A stretch of DNA of 64,000 bases, from assembly GCF_009806555.1 (NCBI RefSeq), contig NZ_VUOK01000026.1, positions 60,174 to 124,173 on the forward strand. The letters are read 5' to 3'. The notes under the pieces are model-generated. The model searched no databases. It saw only the letters and a program-made list of their open reading frames with translations, and was not told the origin of the DNA. Below are positions 9,031 to 17,363 of the stretch, piece by piece (the first letter of the stretch is position 1; every line of letters starts with the position of its first letter). This DNA is from Methylobacterium sp. 2A. Lineage in GTDB: Bacteria; Pseudomonadota; Alphaproteobacteria; Rhizobiales; Beijerinckiaceae. Both the position numbers and the translations under genes were made by a program.

Positions 9031-9477
9031 ATGAAAACATCGATCCTCGCGTCCCTCTCCGTCCTCGTGCTCGTCTCGACGGCGCAGGCGCGTCCGCATC
9101 GTCACCCGGCAGCCCACACGGTGAATCAGGCCGAGGCCGAGAAGGTGCTGGCCCCGCTCCAGCAGGCGGCCACCGCGTGCTTCGCCGATACGGTCCTGTC
9201 GAACCCGAAGGCGACCGCCGAGGCGCGCGCGGGCCGCTGGTACGAGGCGGTGGGCATCACCGGCTTCCTCTGCCGTCCGGAGGTTGCCGCGATGATCCAG
9301 GCGCATGACCGGATCTACGGGGCGAAGACCGGCGAACGTTACTTCAAGGGCGCCTACGCCAAGCACCTCGACCAGCAGCTGGCCGAACGGCTCCAGCCGG
9401 TGCTGGCCCGCAAAACCGTCGCCAGCGCCGAGCCGCCGGCCGAGAAGGCCACCGAGGACAGCGCGGCGGGCAACTGA
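9031..9477 (+). CDS. Exported hypothetical protein
   Basis: This 148-residue protein has a signal peptide (MKTSILASLSVLVLVSTAQA) with an Ala-x-Ala cleavage site near residue 20. A histidine/arginine-rich segment follows, then a helical region with cysteines near 54 and 80 (ACFADT, GFLCRPE), and a Glu/Ala-rich tail. No family is recognised. The ATG at 9031 is the only start that gives a signal peptide. It is followed 31 bases later by the GST-like gene on the same strand. Confidence 0.65.
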   Translation: MKTSILASLSVLVLVSTAQARPHRHPAAHTVNQAEAEKVLAPLQQAATACFADTVLSNPKATAEARAGRWYEAVGITGFLCRPEVAAMIQAHDRIYGAKTGERYFKGAYAKHLDQQLAERLQPVLARKTVASAEPPAEKATEDSAAGN

Positions 9478-9508
9478 GCCGGTCCTGCAGGCCGGGAGCT
9501 GGCCGGCG

Positions 9509-10228
9509 ATGCCCTACGAGCTTCACTACTGGCCGATGATCCAGGGGCGCGGCGAGTTCGTCCGCCTCGCCCTGGAGGAGGCGGGCGCCGACTACATCGA
9601 CGTCGCCCGCCAGGACGACGATGCGGGCGGCATCGGCCCGATGCTCGATCGCCTGTCGGATCCGGCGAACCCGCGCCCGCCCTTCGCGCCGCCCTTCCTG
9701 CGCGACGGCGATCTCGTCATCGGGCAGAGCGCCGCGATCCTGCTTCACCTCGGCCCGCGCCTCGGACTGGCGGGCACCGGCGACCGGGACCGGATCTGGA
9801 CGCATCAGCTCCAGCTCACCATCGCGGATGCCGTGGACGAGGTGCACGACACCCACCATCCGCTCGGCGTCGACCTGTACTACGCGGACCAGAAGCCCGA
9901 GGCGCTGCGCCGGGCCGCCGGGTTCCGGAAGACCCGGATGCCGAAATTCCTCGGCTATTTCGAGCGCGTCCTCGCGGCCAACGGCGGTGAGCGACTGGTC
10001 GGCACCGACCTGACCTATGCGGACCTGTCGCTGTTCCAGCTTGTCGACGGGCTGCTCTACGCTTTCCCGAAGGCCACGGCGGCCGCGTTACGGGCCGCGC
10101 CGCACGTGGCGCACCTGCACGACGCCGTGGCGCTCCGACCGCGGATCGCCGCCTACCTGGCGAGCGGTCGGCGGATCCCGTTCAACGAGGACGGCATCTT
10201 CCGCCGCTATCCCGAGCTCGACGATTAG
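9509..10228 (+). CDS. Glutathione S-transferase family protein
   Basis: This is a 239-residue cytosolic GST-like protein. The N-terminal domain starts with the YELHYWPMIQGRGEFVRLALEE pattern, with the usual Tyr/Arg-Gly-Glu region. It has the glutathione-contacting turn PPFLRDGDLVIGQSAAIL, in which the Gln-Ser pair replaces Glu-Ser. The C-terminal helical domain has the conserved LVGTDLTYADLSLFQLVDG motif near 170-188. It resembles sigma/mu-like bacterial GSTs. The substrate is unknown. A perfect 10-base-pair inverted repeat begins immediately after the stop and may end transcription. Confidence 0.85.
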   Translation: MPYELHYWPMIQGRGEFVRLALEEAGADYIDVARQDDDAGGIGPMLDRLSDPANPRPPFAPPFLRDGDLVIGQSAAILLHLGPRLGLAGTGDRDRIWTHQLQLTIADAVDEVHDTHHPLGVDLYYADQKPEALRRAAGFRKTRMPKFLGYFERVLAANGGERLVGTDLTYADLSLFQLVDGLLYAFPKATAAALRAAPHVAHLHDAVALRPRIAAYLASGRRIPFNEDGIFRRYPELDD

Positions 10229-10262
10229 CGCGTTCTCGCGCGAACCCTTCGACGAGAACGCG
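10229..10262 (+). terminator. Inverted repeat after the GST gene
   Basis: A perfect 10-base stem (CGCGTTCTCG at 10229-10238 and CGAGAACGCG at 10253-10262) encloses a 14-base loop. It starts one base after the stop codon at 10226-10228. There is no T-run, so it may be a rho-independent-like hairpin, an mRNA-stabilising stem, or an extragenic palindrome. Confidence 0.5.
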
Positions 10263-10303
10263 TGAGCGCGCTCGATCCTGAGCGTTCCCGTCCCTCACCC
10301 CAG

Positions 10304-10359
10304 CCCTCTCCCGCCCGGGAGCGGGAGCACCTCGCGCTTTGTCATCAGCCGCGTGCCTC
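10304..10359 (+). repeat. Dispersed intergenic repeat, copy 2
   Basis: This is the second copy of the 56-base repeat seen at 6336-6391, with 44 of 56 positions identical and no gaps. It includes a GC-rich hairpin (CTCCCG...CGGGAG) and the conserved GTCATCAGCCGCGTGCCTC end. It lies between the GST gene and the convergent ybaB. Confidence 0.65.
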
Positions 10360-10440
10360 AAACCTGCGTCGCCTGTAGCTCTGCGGAAGAGGGAGACGCG
10401 GGGAGCCCTTACGCTCCACGCTCGACAGAACGGAGTCCGC

Positions 10441-10764
10441 TCAGAACGGCAGCTTCATCCCGGGCGGCAGGGGCAACCCCTTGGTCAGCTCGGCCATGTG
10501 CTCCTGCATCGTCGCCTCCGCCTTCCCGCGGGCATCGTTGCAGGCGGCCACGATCAGATCCTCCAGGATCTCGCGCTCATCCGCGACCATCAGCGACGGA
10601 TCGATCGTGATCCCCTTCATCTGGCCCTTCGCCGTCATGGTGACCTGGACCGAGCCGCCGCCGGAGGCGCCGGTCACTTCGATCTGATCCATCTCGGCCT
10701 GCAGGTTGGCCATCTTCTCCTGCATGGCCTGGGCCTGCTTCATGATGCCCATCAGGTCGCGCAT
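10441..10764 (-). CDS. ybaB: YbaB/EbfC family nucleoid-associated protein
   Basis: This 107-residue protein is a small DNA-binding, nucleoid-associated protein. The coiled N-terminus (IMKQAQAMQEKMANLQAEM) and the central VQVTMTAKGQMKGITIDPS region are diagnostic. The ATG at 10764 sits downstream of a GGGGAGA ribosome-binding site. It follows dnaX on the same strand after an 82-base gap, the usual dnaX-ybaB order. However, recR, which normally comes third, is about 10 kb away. Confidence 0.93.
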   Translation of the reverse strand: MRDLMGIMKQAQAMQEKMANLQAEMDQIEVTGASGGGSVQVTMTAKGQMKGITIDPSLMVADEREILEDLIVAACNDARGKAEATMQEHMAELTKGLPLPPGMKLPF

Positions 10765-10846
10765 GCGGATCTCTCCCCGTTCTGTCGTGGTCTGATCTGG
10801 GTACGTGCCAGCCCGCCCGCCACATCGGGCTGGGCCGGAGCGAGCC

Positions 10847-12709
10847 TCAGCGGTCGTCGTCCTCGACCTCGTCCACCCGGGCCGCGTCGCCCTCGCCCAA
10901 AATCTCCTGCTCGGCGGTGGGTAGCGCCTCGGAGACGGTCTCGCGGACATCGACGATCTCGGCGCCGGGAAAGCGGGTCAGCACCTCGCGCACGAACGGA
11001 TCGGCGGCGGCGTTCTCCCGGCGGGTCTCGACCACCGCCCGGGCGGCCGCGTCGAGGGTCGGCGCGCCCTCCTCTTTGGAAAGGGCGACGGACCAGCGCC
11101 GGCCGGTCCAGCGCTCGATCGCCGCCGCGAGGTCGGTGGCGAGGCTCGGTCGTCCGCCCTGGGCGAGGCGGAACTCGATCCGCCCCTCCTCGAAGCGCAC
11201 CAGATGGACGTCCCGCTCCAGGGCGGTTCGCAGCAGGATGTCCCGGTTGGCATCCGCCAGGGCGATCAGATCCTCGAACCGGCCGAGCCGCGGGGTCGGT
11301 GCTGCGACGGGGGCGGCTTGCGCAACGGGCGCGGCCATCGCCACCGGGGCCGCGGCCGGCATCGGCTCTGCCGGCATCGTCCGGGGCGCAGCCGCCAACG
11401 CGGCCGAGCCGCCGCCGCGCAGATCCGGGATCGGCGGCAATGCGGGACGTCCCGACGGGGCCGGTTCGCCTGCCGGCTCGGCTGCGGCCTCGGCCTTCAG
11501 CTGGCGCAAAGCTTCGTCCGGTGTCGGCAGGTCGGCCGCGTAGGCGAGGCGCACGATCGCCATCTCGGCCGCCGCCAGAGGGCGCGGCGCGGCCTGTACC
11601 TCGGGGATCGCCTTGAGCAGGATCTGCCACGCCCGCGACAAAGCGCGGATCGAGAGCTTTTCCGCGAATTGACCGCCGCGCACGCGCTCGGTCTCGCTGA
11701 GCGTCGGGTCCTGGGCGGTCTCGGGCACCACCTTCAGGCGGGTCACGAGATGGGTGAAGGCCGCGAGATCCGAGAGCACCACCGACGGGTCGGCGCCGGC
11801 ATCGTACTGCGCCCGCAATTCCGAAAAGGCCGCCGGGACGGAGCCGCGCATCACCGCCTCAAACAGGTCGAGGATCCGGGCGCGATCGGCGAGCCCCAGC
11901 ATGTCGCGCACGCTCTGCGCGGTGACGGACCCGGCCCCGTGCGCGATCGCCTGATCGAGGAGCGAGAGCGCGTCGCGCACCGAACCTTCGGCCGCGCGCA
12001 CGATGGCGCCCAACGCCTCGTCCTCGGCCTCGACCCCCTCGGCTCTGCAGACCTTGGCGAGATGCGCGTGCAGTGTCGGCGCTTCGACCCGGCGCAGGTC
12101 GAATCGCTGGCAGCGCGACAGGATCGTCACCGGGACCTTGCGGATCTCCGTGGTGGCGAACACGAACTTGGCGTGGGGCGGCGGCTCTTCGAGCGTCTTC
12201 AGGAAGGCATTGAACGCCTTCTCGGAGAGCATGTGGACCTCGTCCACGATGTAGACCTTGTAGCGCGCCGAGACCGGGCCGTAGCGGATACCGTCGATGA
12301 TCGCCCGCACGTCGTCGATGCCGGTATGCGAGGCGGCATCCATCTCCAGCACATCCATGTGCCGGGATTCCATGATCGCCGCGCAATGCAGGCCGAGTTC
12401 CGGCATCGACACGGTCGGGCCGGTATCGGGCTGACCGGCCCGGGCATAGTTGAGGCCCCGGGCGAGGATGCGCGCCGTCGTGGTCTTGCCGACGCCGCGC
12501 ACGCCCGTGAGCATCCAGGCCTGCGGGATGCGGTTGGCCGCGAACCCGTTGGCGAGGGTGCGGACCATCGCCTCCTGGCCGATCAGGTCGCCGAAATGGG
12601 TGGGGCGGTATTTGCGCGCGAGCACCCGGTAGGGCGTCGCCGCCGCCTGCGGCGCCGGAAACCCGGGCAGGCCCGGCTCGTCGTCAGGCGTGCCGGTCGA
12701 AGCGTCCAT
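10847..12709 (-). CDS. dnaX: DNA polymerase III subunit gamma/tau
   Basis: This is the clamp-loader ATPase of the replicative polymerase. The 620-residue protein has a Walker A motif GVRGVGKTT (about 69-77), a DEVHML Walker B (about 154), the sensor/arginine-finger region ILSRCQRFDLRR, and a long C-terminal tau-like part after an Ala/Pro-rich linker. The zinc-binding cysteine cluster that follows Walker A in E. coli DnaX is not kept. Only one cysteine remains, in LHCAAIMESRHMDV. The first 24 residues are a Pro/Asp-rich extension before the conserved start. The gene lies directly downstream of the SRP RNA on the same strand. Confidence 0.95.
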   Translation of the reverse strand: MDASTGTPDDEPGLPGFPAPQAAATPYRVLARKYRPTHFGDLIGQEAMVRTLANGFAANRIPQAWMLTGVRGVGKTTTARILARGLNYARAGQPDTGPTVSMPELGLHCAAIMESRHMDVLEMDAASHTGIDDVRAIIDGIRYGPVSARYKVYIVDEVHMLSEKAFNAFLKTLEEPPPHAKFVFATTEIRKVPVTILSRCQRFDLRRVEAPTLHAHLAKVCRAEGVEAEDEALGAIVRAAEGSVRDALSLLDQAIAHGAGSVTAQSVRDMLGLADRARILDLFEAVMRGSVPAAFSELRAQYDAGADPSVVLSDLAAFTHLVTRLKVVPETAQDPTLSETERVRGGQFAEKLSIRALSRAWQILLKAIPEVQAAPRPLAAAEMAIVRLAYAADLPTPDEALRQLKAEAAAEPAGEPAPSGRPALPPIPDLRGGGSAALAAAPRTMPAEPMPAAAPVAMAAPVAQAAPVAAPTPRLGRFEDLIALADANRDILLRTALERDVHLVRFEEGRIEFRLAQGGRPSLATDLAAAIERWTGRRWSVALSKEEGAPTLDAAARAVVETRRENAAADPFVREVLTRFPGAEIVDVRETVSEALPTAEQEILGEGDAARVDEVEDDDR

Positions 12710-12749
12710 GCCGGGTCGGGATCGGGCTGCCGCGCGCTGAGAATGAGGT

Positions 12750-12847
12750 GGGAGGCTGGACGAAGACCCGCTCGGTCTCGTTAGGGCTGCTTCCTTCCGG
12801 ACCTGACCCGGTTGGCGAGTGAAACGTCCCTCGCCAACCCCCCGCCG
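12750..12847 (-). ncRNA. ffs: Signal recognition particle RNA (4.5S-type)
   Basis: Read on the minus strand, the segment contains the near-invariant SRP domain IV sequence: GGTCAGGTCCGG, then AAGGAAGCAGCC. It is preceded by a stem formed by GGTTGGCGAG and CTCGCCAACC (12800s). The ends are approximate, set by pairing of the outer G-run with CCTCCC. It lies about 40 bases upstream of dnaX, a common alphaproteobacterial location. Confidence 0.9.
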
Positions 12848-12898
12848 GCTATATGGCCGGGCCGCCCGCCGAACGCAAGCGTTGCGTCTCTGCGTCGC

Positions 12899-13159
12899 CT
12901 ACTCGCCCTTGCGCTTCACGATCGCCAGGGTCTTCGGATCGAGCTTCAGGTCGAATTTCTTGCCGTTCGCGTCGATCGCGTCATCGACCTCGATCATCCC
13001 GTCGTCGAGCTCGATCTCCTTCCACTGGGTGAAGCCCTCCTGCTTGAGCTGGGCCTCGACCTTGGCCTGCTGATCGGGCGGCAGTTTTTCGTCCGCGCGC
13101 GCTGCGAGGCTGGTCGCCGCCAGAAGGGCGAGGGCGAGGAGGGATGGGGCAAGGCGCAT
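12899..13159 (-). CDS. Small periplasmic PepSY-like protein
   Basis: This 86-residue protein has a signal peptide (MRLAPSLLALALLAATSLAARA) followed by a short PepSY-like module. That module has a helix (QQAKVEAQLKQEGFTQWKEI), an acidic strand (ELDDGMIEVDDAIDANGKKF) and a closing strand (DLKLDPKTLAIVKRKG). PepSY domains are often inhibitory or ligand-sensing modules in the periplasm. The exact role here is unknown. It lies just upstream of the SRP RNA on the same strand and may be an independent unit. Confidence 0.75.
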   Translation of the reverse strand: MRLAPSLLALALLAATSLAARADEKLPPDQQAKVEAQLKQEGFTQWKEIELDDGMIEVDDAIDANGKKFDLKLDPKTLAIVKRKGE

Positions 13160-13442
13160 GAGCGTTTCCGAATTTTTTGAAGAATACGTGTGAACTTGAC
13201 GACTGTGCCCCGGTTCCGTGCCGGCGCCCCGGTCCCGCCCGCATCAGCCTCGCGCCGCGCCCGAAGCGCGGGACCGCGGCGTCGCGAGGCCGCTTTCGGG
13301 ACACCCGGCAGACTTCAAGCCTGCATGCCTCGCCACACCGTGTCCGACGCCTGCCGAATCTGGCGACATTCGAAGCATAGCGATGTAGAAAAGCCACCGC
13401 CTCACCGGCGAATCGATAGTTTCTTTATCGTCTGGAGAGCAT

Positions 13443-13871
13443 ATGGCAATCAAGAAACGGATTCTTGCCATCGCCACATGTGCCTTGAGCGGATGCGTAA
13501 GTCAGAGTTCAGGCGCCGCAACTTATAACAACCGATCGGATGCGACCATCCATTTGACGACTGTTCGCGACCATGCCCTCTCGCTCTACTTCACGGTCGA
13601 ACTCAATCCGGATTGCACGCGGCGCGGCACCCCCCTGATCCAGCTGCTGGAAGCACCGTTGAACGGTTCGGTCACGGTCACGAACGCCCGAGATTATCCC
13701 TATTTCAGGCCGCCCAACGAGCGCGTTGCGTGCAACAAGAAAAAGTACGACGGGAAGCGACTGACCTATCACCCGAAGCCGGGTTTTACCGGCACCGACA
13801 ACGTCCTGATCGACGAGATCGCTTCGAGCGGTTCGGTGAAGAACATCCGCTACGTCATCACGGTCCGCTGA
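13443..13871 (+). CDS. Predicted lipoprotein of unknown function
   Basis: This 142-residue protein has a basic, hydrophobic N-terminus ending in a lipobox-like LSGC at residues 15-18, so it is probably lipid-anchored. A GGAGAG ribosome-binding site precedes the ATG. The mature part looks beta-rich and resembles an Ig/cadherin-like repeat, including the LTYHPKPGFTGTDNVLID pattern. Its base composition is less GC-rich than that of neighbouring genes, with codons such as AAA, TAT and ATA used freely, which suggests more recent acquisition. The function is not recognised. Confidence 0.65.
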   Translation: MAIKKRILAIATCALSGCVSQSSGAATYNNRSDATIHLTTVRDHALSLYFTVELNPDCTRRGTPLIQLLEAPLNGSVTVTNARDYPYFRPPNERVACNKKKYDGKRLTYHPKPGFTGTDNVLIDEIASSGSVKNIRYVITVR

Positions 13872-14025
13872 CGCCCCGGCCCGTCGGGAACGGTGCCGTG
13901 GCGCCTCAATCGGCCCCGCCACGGCGGATCCTCGCACGGATCCCCTTGAGGCGAGGCCGCTTTTCGAACACCCTGCACCGCCCGGCATCGCGCCTCGGGC
14001 TTCGTGAAGCCGAGGACACGCCTTC

Positions 14026-15564
14026 ATGGTCACCCGCGTCGCCACCGTGGCCTTCGAGGGCATCGAAGCGCGGGCGGTGGACGTGCAGGTCCAGATCATC
14101 CCGGGCTCGGTGGTGTTCAACGTGGTCGGCCTGCCCGACAAGGCGGTGGGCGAGTCCCGCGAGCGTGTGCGCGGCGCGCTGATCGCCTCCGGCCTCGCGC
14201 TGCCGGCCAAGCGCATCACCGTGAATCTCGCCCCGGCCGATCTGCCGAAGGAGGGCTCGCACTACGACCTGCCGATCGCGCTGGGCGTGATGGCGGCGAT
14301 CGGCGCGATCCCGGCGGACGCGCTCGCCGGCTACTGCGTGCTGGGCGAACTCGCCCTCGACGGCAGCATCACGGCGGTGAACGGGGTGCTGCCGGCGGCC
14401 ATCGCGGCGGCGGCGCGCGGCATCGGGCTGATCTGCCCGGCCGCCACCGGGCCGGAGGCGGCCTGGGCCGGGGGCGATCTCGACGTGCTCGCCCCGCGCT
14501 CGCTGATTCAGCTGGCCAACCACTTCAAGGGCAGTCAGGTCATGGCCCGGCCGGAGCCCTCCATGGCGGGTCAGGCCGGGCCGCTGCCCGACCTCGCCGA
14601 CATCAAGGGGCAGGAGGGCGCCAAGCGCGCCCTGGAGGTCGCGGCGGCCGGGGGCCACAACCTGCTGATGAACGGGCCGCCGGGCTCGGGCAAGTCGATG
14701 CTGGCGGCCCGTCTCCCCTCGATCCTGCCGCCGCTCGGCTTCCGCGAATTGCTCGACATCTCGATGATCCAGTCCGTGGCGGGCGAGTTGAAGGACGGCG
14801 CGCTCTCGAATCGCCGGCCGTTCCGGCAGCCGCACCATTCCGCCTCGATGGCGGCGCTGGTCGGCGGGGGGCTCGGTGCGCGGCCCGGCGAAGTCTCCCT
14901 CGCCCATGGCGGCGTGCTGTTCCTCGACGAGTTGCCCGAATTCACCCCCCAGGTGCTCGACAGCCTCCGGCAGCCCATGGAGACCGGCGAGGTGATGATC
15001 GCGCGCGCCAATCACCGGGTGACCTATCCGGCCCGTTTCCAGCTGGTCGCCGCCATGAACCCATGCCGCTGCGGGCAGGGCCTGGAGCCGGGCTATGCCT
15101 GCCGGCGCGGGCCGAACGACCGCTGCATGGCACAGTATCAGGCCCGGATCTCCGGCCCGCTCCTCGACCGGATCGATCTGCGCATCGAGGTGCCGGCCGT
15201 CACGGCCGCCGACCTGATCCTGCCGCCACCCGCGGAGGGCTCCCGCGAGGCGGCCGGCCGCGTGGCCGCCGCCCGCGCACTCCAGACGGCGCGCTTCGGC
15301 GCGCGCGGCCTGCCCCCGGCGACCACCAACGCCACCTGTCCGGCGAACCTGATCGAGGAGGTCGCGAGCCCCGATAGGGACGGGACGGCGCTGATCCGGC
15401 AGGCGGCCGAGAGCATGCGGCTCTCGGCCCGCGGCTTCCACCGGACGCTGCGCGTCGCCCGGACGCTGGCCGACCTCGACGGCGAGGCGCAGGTGCGCCG
15501 GCTGCATCTCGCCGAGGCGCTGTCCTACCGGGGCCGGGGCGACAGCGCGGCGGCTGCCGCTTGA
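14026..15564 (+). CDS. comM: YifB/ComM family Mg-chelatase-like AAA+ ATPase
   Basis: This 512-residue AAA+ protein is related to ComM, a hexameric helicase that helps branch migration during natural transformation. The N-terminal Lon-protease-like/ChlI domain (residues 1 to about 170) precedes the AAA+ core. The core has Walker A GPPGSGKS (about 218-225), Walker B GVLFLDELPEF (about 295) and a cysteine-rich insert MNPCRCGQG...CRRG...RC (about 345-368). A C-terminal Mg-chelatase domain follows (SARGFHRTLRVARTLADL). The stop overlaps the TTG start of the next gene, so the two are translationally coupled. Confidence 0.92.
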   Translation: MVTRVATVAFEGIEARAVDVQVQIIPGSVVFNVVGLPDKAVGESRERVRGALIASGLALPAKRITVNLAPADLPKEGSHYDLPIALGVMAAIGAIPADALAGYCVLGELALDGSITAVNGVLPAAIAAAARGIGLICPAATGPEAAWAGGDLDVLAPRSLIQLANHFKGSQVMARPEPSMAGQAGPLPDLADIKGQEGAKRALEVAAAGGHNLLMNGPPGSGKSMLAARLPSILPPLGFRELLDISMIQSVAGELKDGALSNRRPFRQPHHSASMAALVGGGLGARPGEVSLAHGGVLFLDELPEFTPQVLDSLRQPMETGEVMIARANHRVTYPARFQLVAAMNPCRCGQGLEPGYACRRGPNDRCMAQYQARISGPLLDRIDLRIEVPAVTAADLILPPPAEGSREAAGRVAAARALQTARFGARGLPPATTNATCPANLIEEVASPDRDGTALIRQAAESMRLSARGFHRTLRVARTLADLDGEAQVRRLHLAEALSYRGRGDSAAAAA

Positions 15565-17312
15565 GCGTGGGCCCGTCTCGCGCTCTCGCGGTCACGATCG
15601 GCCAGCACAGCGCCGCCGGCCGCAAGCCCGAGAACCAGGATTTTCACGGGTCCCTCGTGCCGGAACAGCCGGCGCTGGGCCTCAAGGGCATTGCGGTGGC
15701 CCTCGCCGACGGGATCAGCAGCAGCGCGGCCGGCGCGGCGGCGAGCGAGACCGCGGTCAAGAGCTTCCTGAGCGATTACTACGCCACCCCTGACACGTGG
15801 TCGGTGAAGAACGCGGCGCAGCGGGTGATCGCAGCGGCCGATTCCTGGCTCTACGCCCAGACCCGGCGCGGCCGCGACCCCAACGATGCCGACCGGGGCT
15901 ACGTCACCACCTTCGATGCCCTGATCCTGAAGGCGCGGACAGCCCACCTCTTCCATGTCGGCGATGCCCGGATCTGGCGCGTGTCCGGGCGCTCCCTGGA
16001 ACAGCTCACCGAGGATCACCGCGTGGTGGTCTCGACGGCAGAATCCTACCTCGGCCGGGCGCTCGGCGTGACCGGCCGGGCGGAGATCGATTACCACAGC
16101 CTCACCATCGCGGCCGGCGATATCTTCGTGCTCACGACGGATGGCGTCCACGAGCACGTACGCCCCCGGGAGATCGTGGCCGCGATCATGGCCGCGGATG
16201 ATCTCGATGCCGCGGCCCGCACGATCGTCGAGGCGGCGCTCGCAGCCGGCAGCCCGGACAACCTGACGATTCAGATCGTCCGAATCGATGCCGTGCCGGA
16301 GGGCGAGGCCGCCGACCGGCTCGGCGATGTCGGAGGTCTCGATCCCGCGCCGCTCCTCGACCCGCCGGCCGAGTTCGACGGCTACCGCCTTTTGCAAATC
16401 CTGCATTCCGGCCCGCGCAGCCGCGTCTATCTCGCGGTCGAAGCGGAGACCGGGGCGCGGGTCGCCCTGAAGGTGCTGTCCCTCGACCTGCGCGACGATC
16501 CCGCCCAGCGCAAACGCTTCGCCCTGGAGGAGTGGATCGCCCGGCGGATCGACAATCCGCACGTGCTGAAAGCCCAGCCGCCGGCGCGGCGCCGCAGCCA
16601 TCTCTACACGGTCATGCGCTACGTCGAGGGCCAGACCCTGACCCAGTGGATGCGCGACCACACCGCGCCCGAGTTGGAGGCGGTGCGCGGCCTCGTGGAG
16701 CAGCTCGCCCGGGGCGTGCAGGCTTTCCACCGTCAGGAGATGGTCCATCAGGATCTGCGGCCCGACAACGTCCTGATCGACACGAGCGGAATCGTGCAGG
16801 TGATCGATTTCGGCGCCACCAAGGTGGCCGGCGTCGTCGAGGGCGATCCGCGGATCGATCCCGCCGAGATCCTCGGAACGGTGCAGTACACGGCACCGGA
16901 ATGTTTTTTGGGTGTCGCGTCCACCGCCGCCTCGGATGTCTTCTCGGTCGGTGTCATCGCCTATCAGATGCTGACCGGGCGGCTCCCCTACGGCGATGCG
17001 GTGCCGCGGGCGCGTACGGCCTCAGCCCAGCGTCGGCTGCGCTACGCGTCGGCGTTGACCGTGCGGCCGCTGCTCCCGGTCTGGGTCGACGGGGCGCTCC
17101 GGAAGGCCGTGCATGTGGATCCGCTCAAGCGCTACCAGACGCTGTCGGAATTCGTGCACGACCTGCGCTATCCGAACCCGACCTTCACCGAGGACCGCCG
17201 GCCGGCCCTGCTGGAGCGCGACCCGCTCCTGTTCTGGCGGCTGCTGTCGCTGGTCTTAGGCGTCGTCGCGCTGACGCTGGCGGGCATCCTGATCGCACAC
17301 CCGCCGCGGTAA
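15561..17312 (+). CDS. Bifunctional PP2C-type phosphatase / Ser-Thr protein kinase, membrane-anchored
   Basis: This 583-residue fusion protein has three parts. The first is a PP2C phosphatase domain (about 1-255) with metal-binding motifs ENQD (24-27), ADG (about 47), HVGDARIWR (about 131), TTDGVH (about 191) and SPDNLT. The second is a Hanks-type kinase domain (about 275-540) with the VALKVL lysine (about 301), HQDLRPDNV catalytic loop (about 395), DFGATK (about 415) and APE. The third is a C-terminal membrane helix (about 558-577). The glycine-rich loop is degenerate and HRD reads HQD. The TTG start overlaps the comM stop (TTGA). A GTG six bases on is an alternative. It could both add and remove phosphate on the same targets, which are unknown. 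Confidence 0.88.
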   Translation: MSVGPSRALAVTIGQHSAAGRKPENQDFHGSLVPEQPALGLKGIAVALADGISSSAAGAAASETAVKSFLSDYYATPDTWSVKNAAQRVIAAADSWLYAQTRRGRDPNDADRGYVTTFDALILKARTAHLFHVGDARIWRVSGRSLEQLTEDHRVVVSTAESYLGRALGVTGRAEIDYHSLTIAAGDIFVLTTDGVHEHVRPREIVAAIMAADDLDAAARTIVEAALAAGSPDNLTIQIVRIDAVPEGEAADRLGDVGGLDPAPLLDPPAEFDGYRLLQILHSGPRSRVYLAVEAETGARVALKVLSLDLRDDPAQRKRFALEEWIARRIDNPHVLKAQPPARRRSHLYTVMRYVEGQTLTQWMRDHTAPELEAVRGLVEQLARGVQAFHRQEMVHQDLRPDNVLIDTSGIVQVIDFGATKVAGVVEGDPRIDPAEILGTVQYTAPECFLGVASTAASDVFSVGVIAYQMLTGRLPYGDAVPRARTASAQRRLRYASALTVRPLLPVWVDGALRKAVHVDPLKRYQTLSEFVHDLRYPNPTFTEDRRPALLERDPLLFWRLLSLVLGVVALTLAGILIAHPPR

Positions 17313-17363
17313 CGCCCCGTAGCTCGGTGCGGATCCAGAAGCGATGACGCGCGAGAGCCATCC

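Noticed and set aside
13906..15507. A 533-codon minus-strand frame opposite comM
   Set aside because: Lies antisense to a clear comM coding region and lacks any recognisable product.
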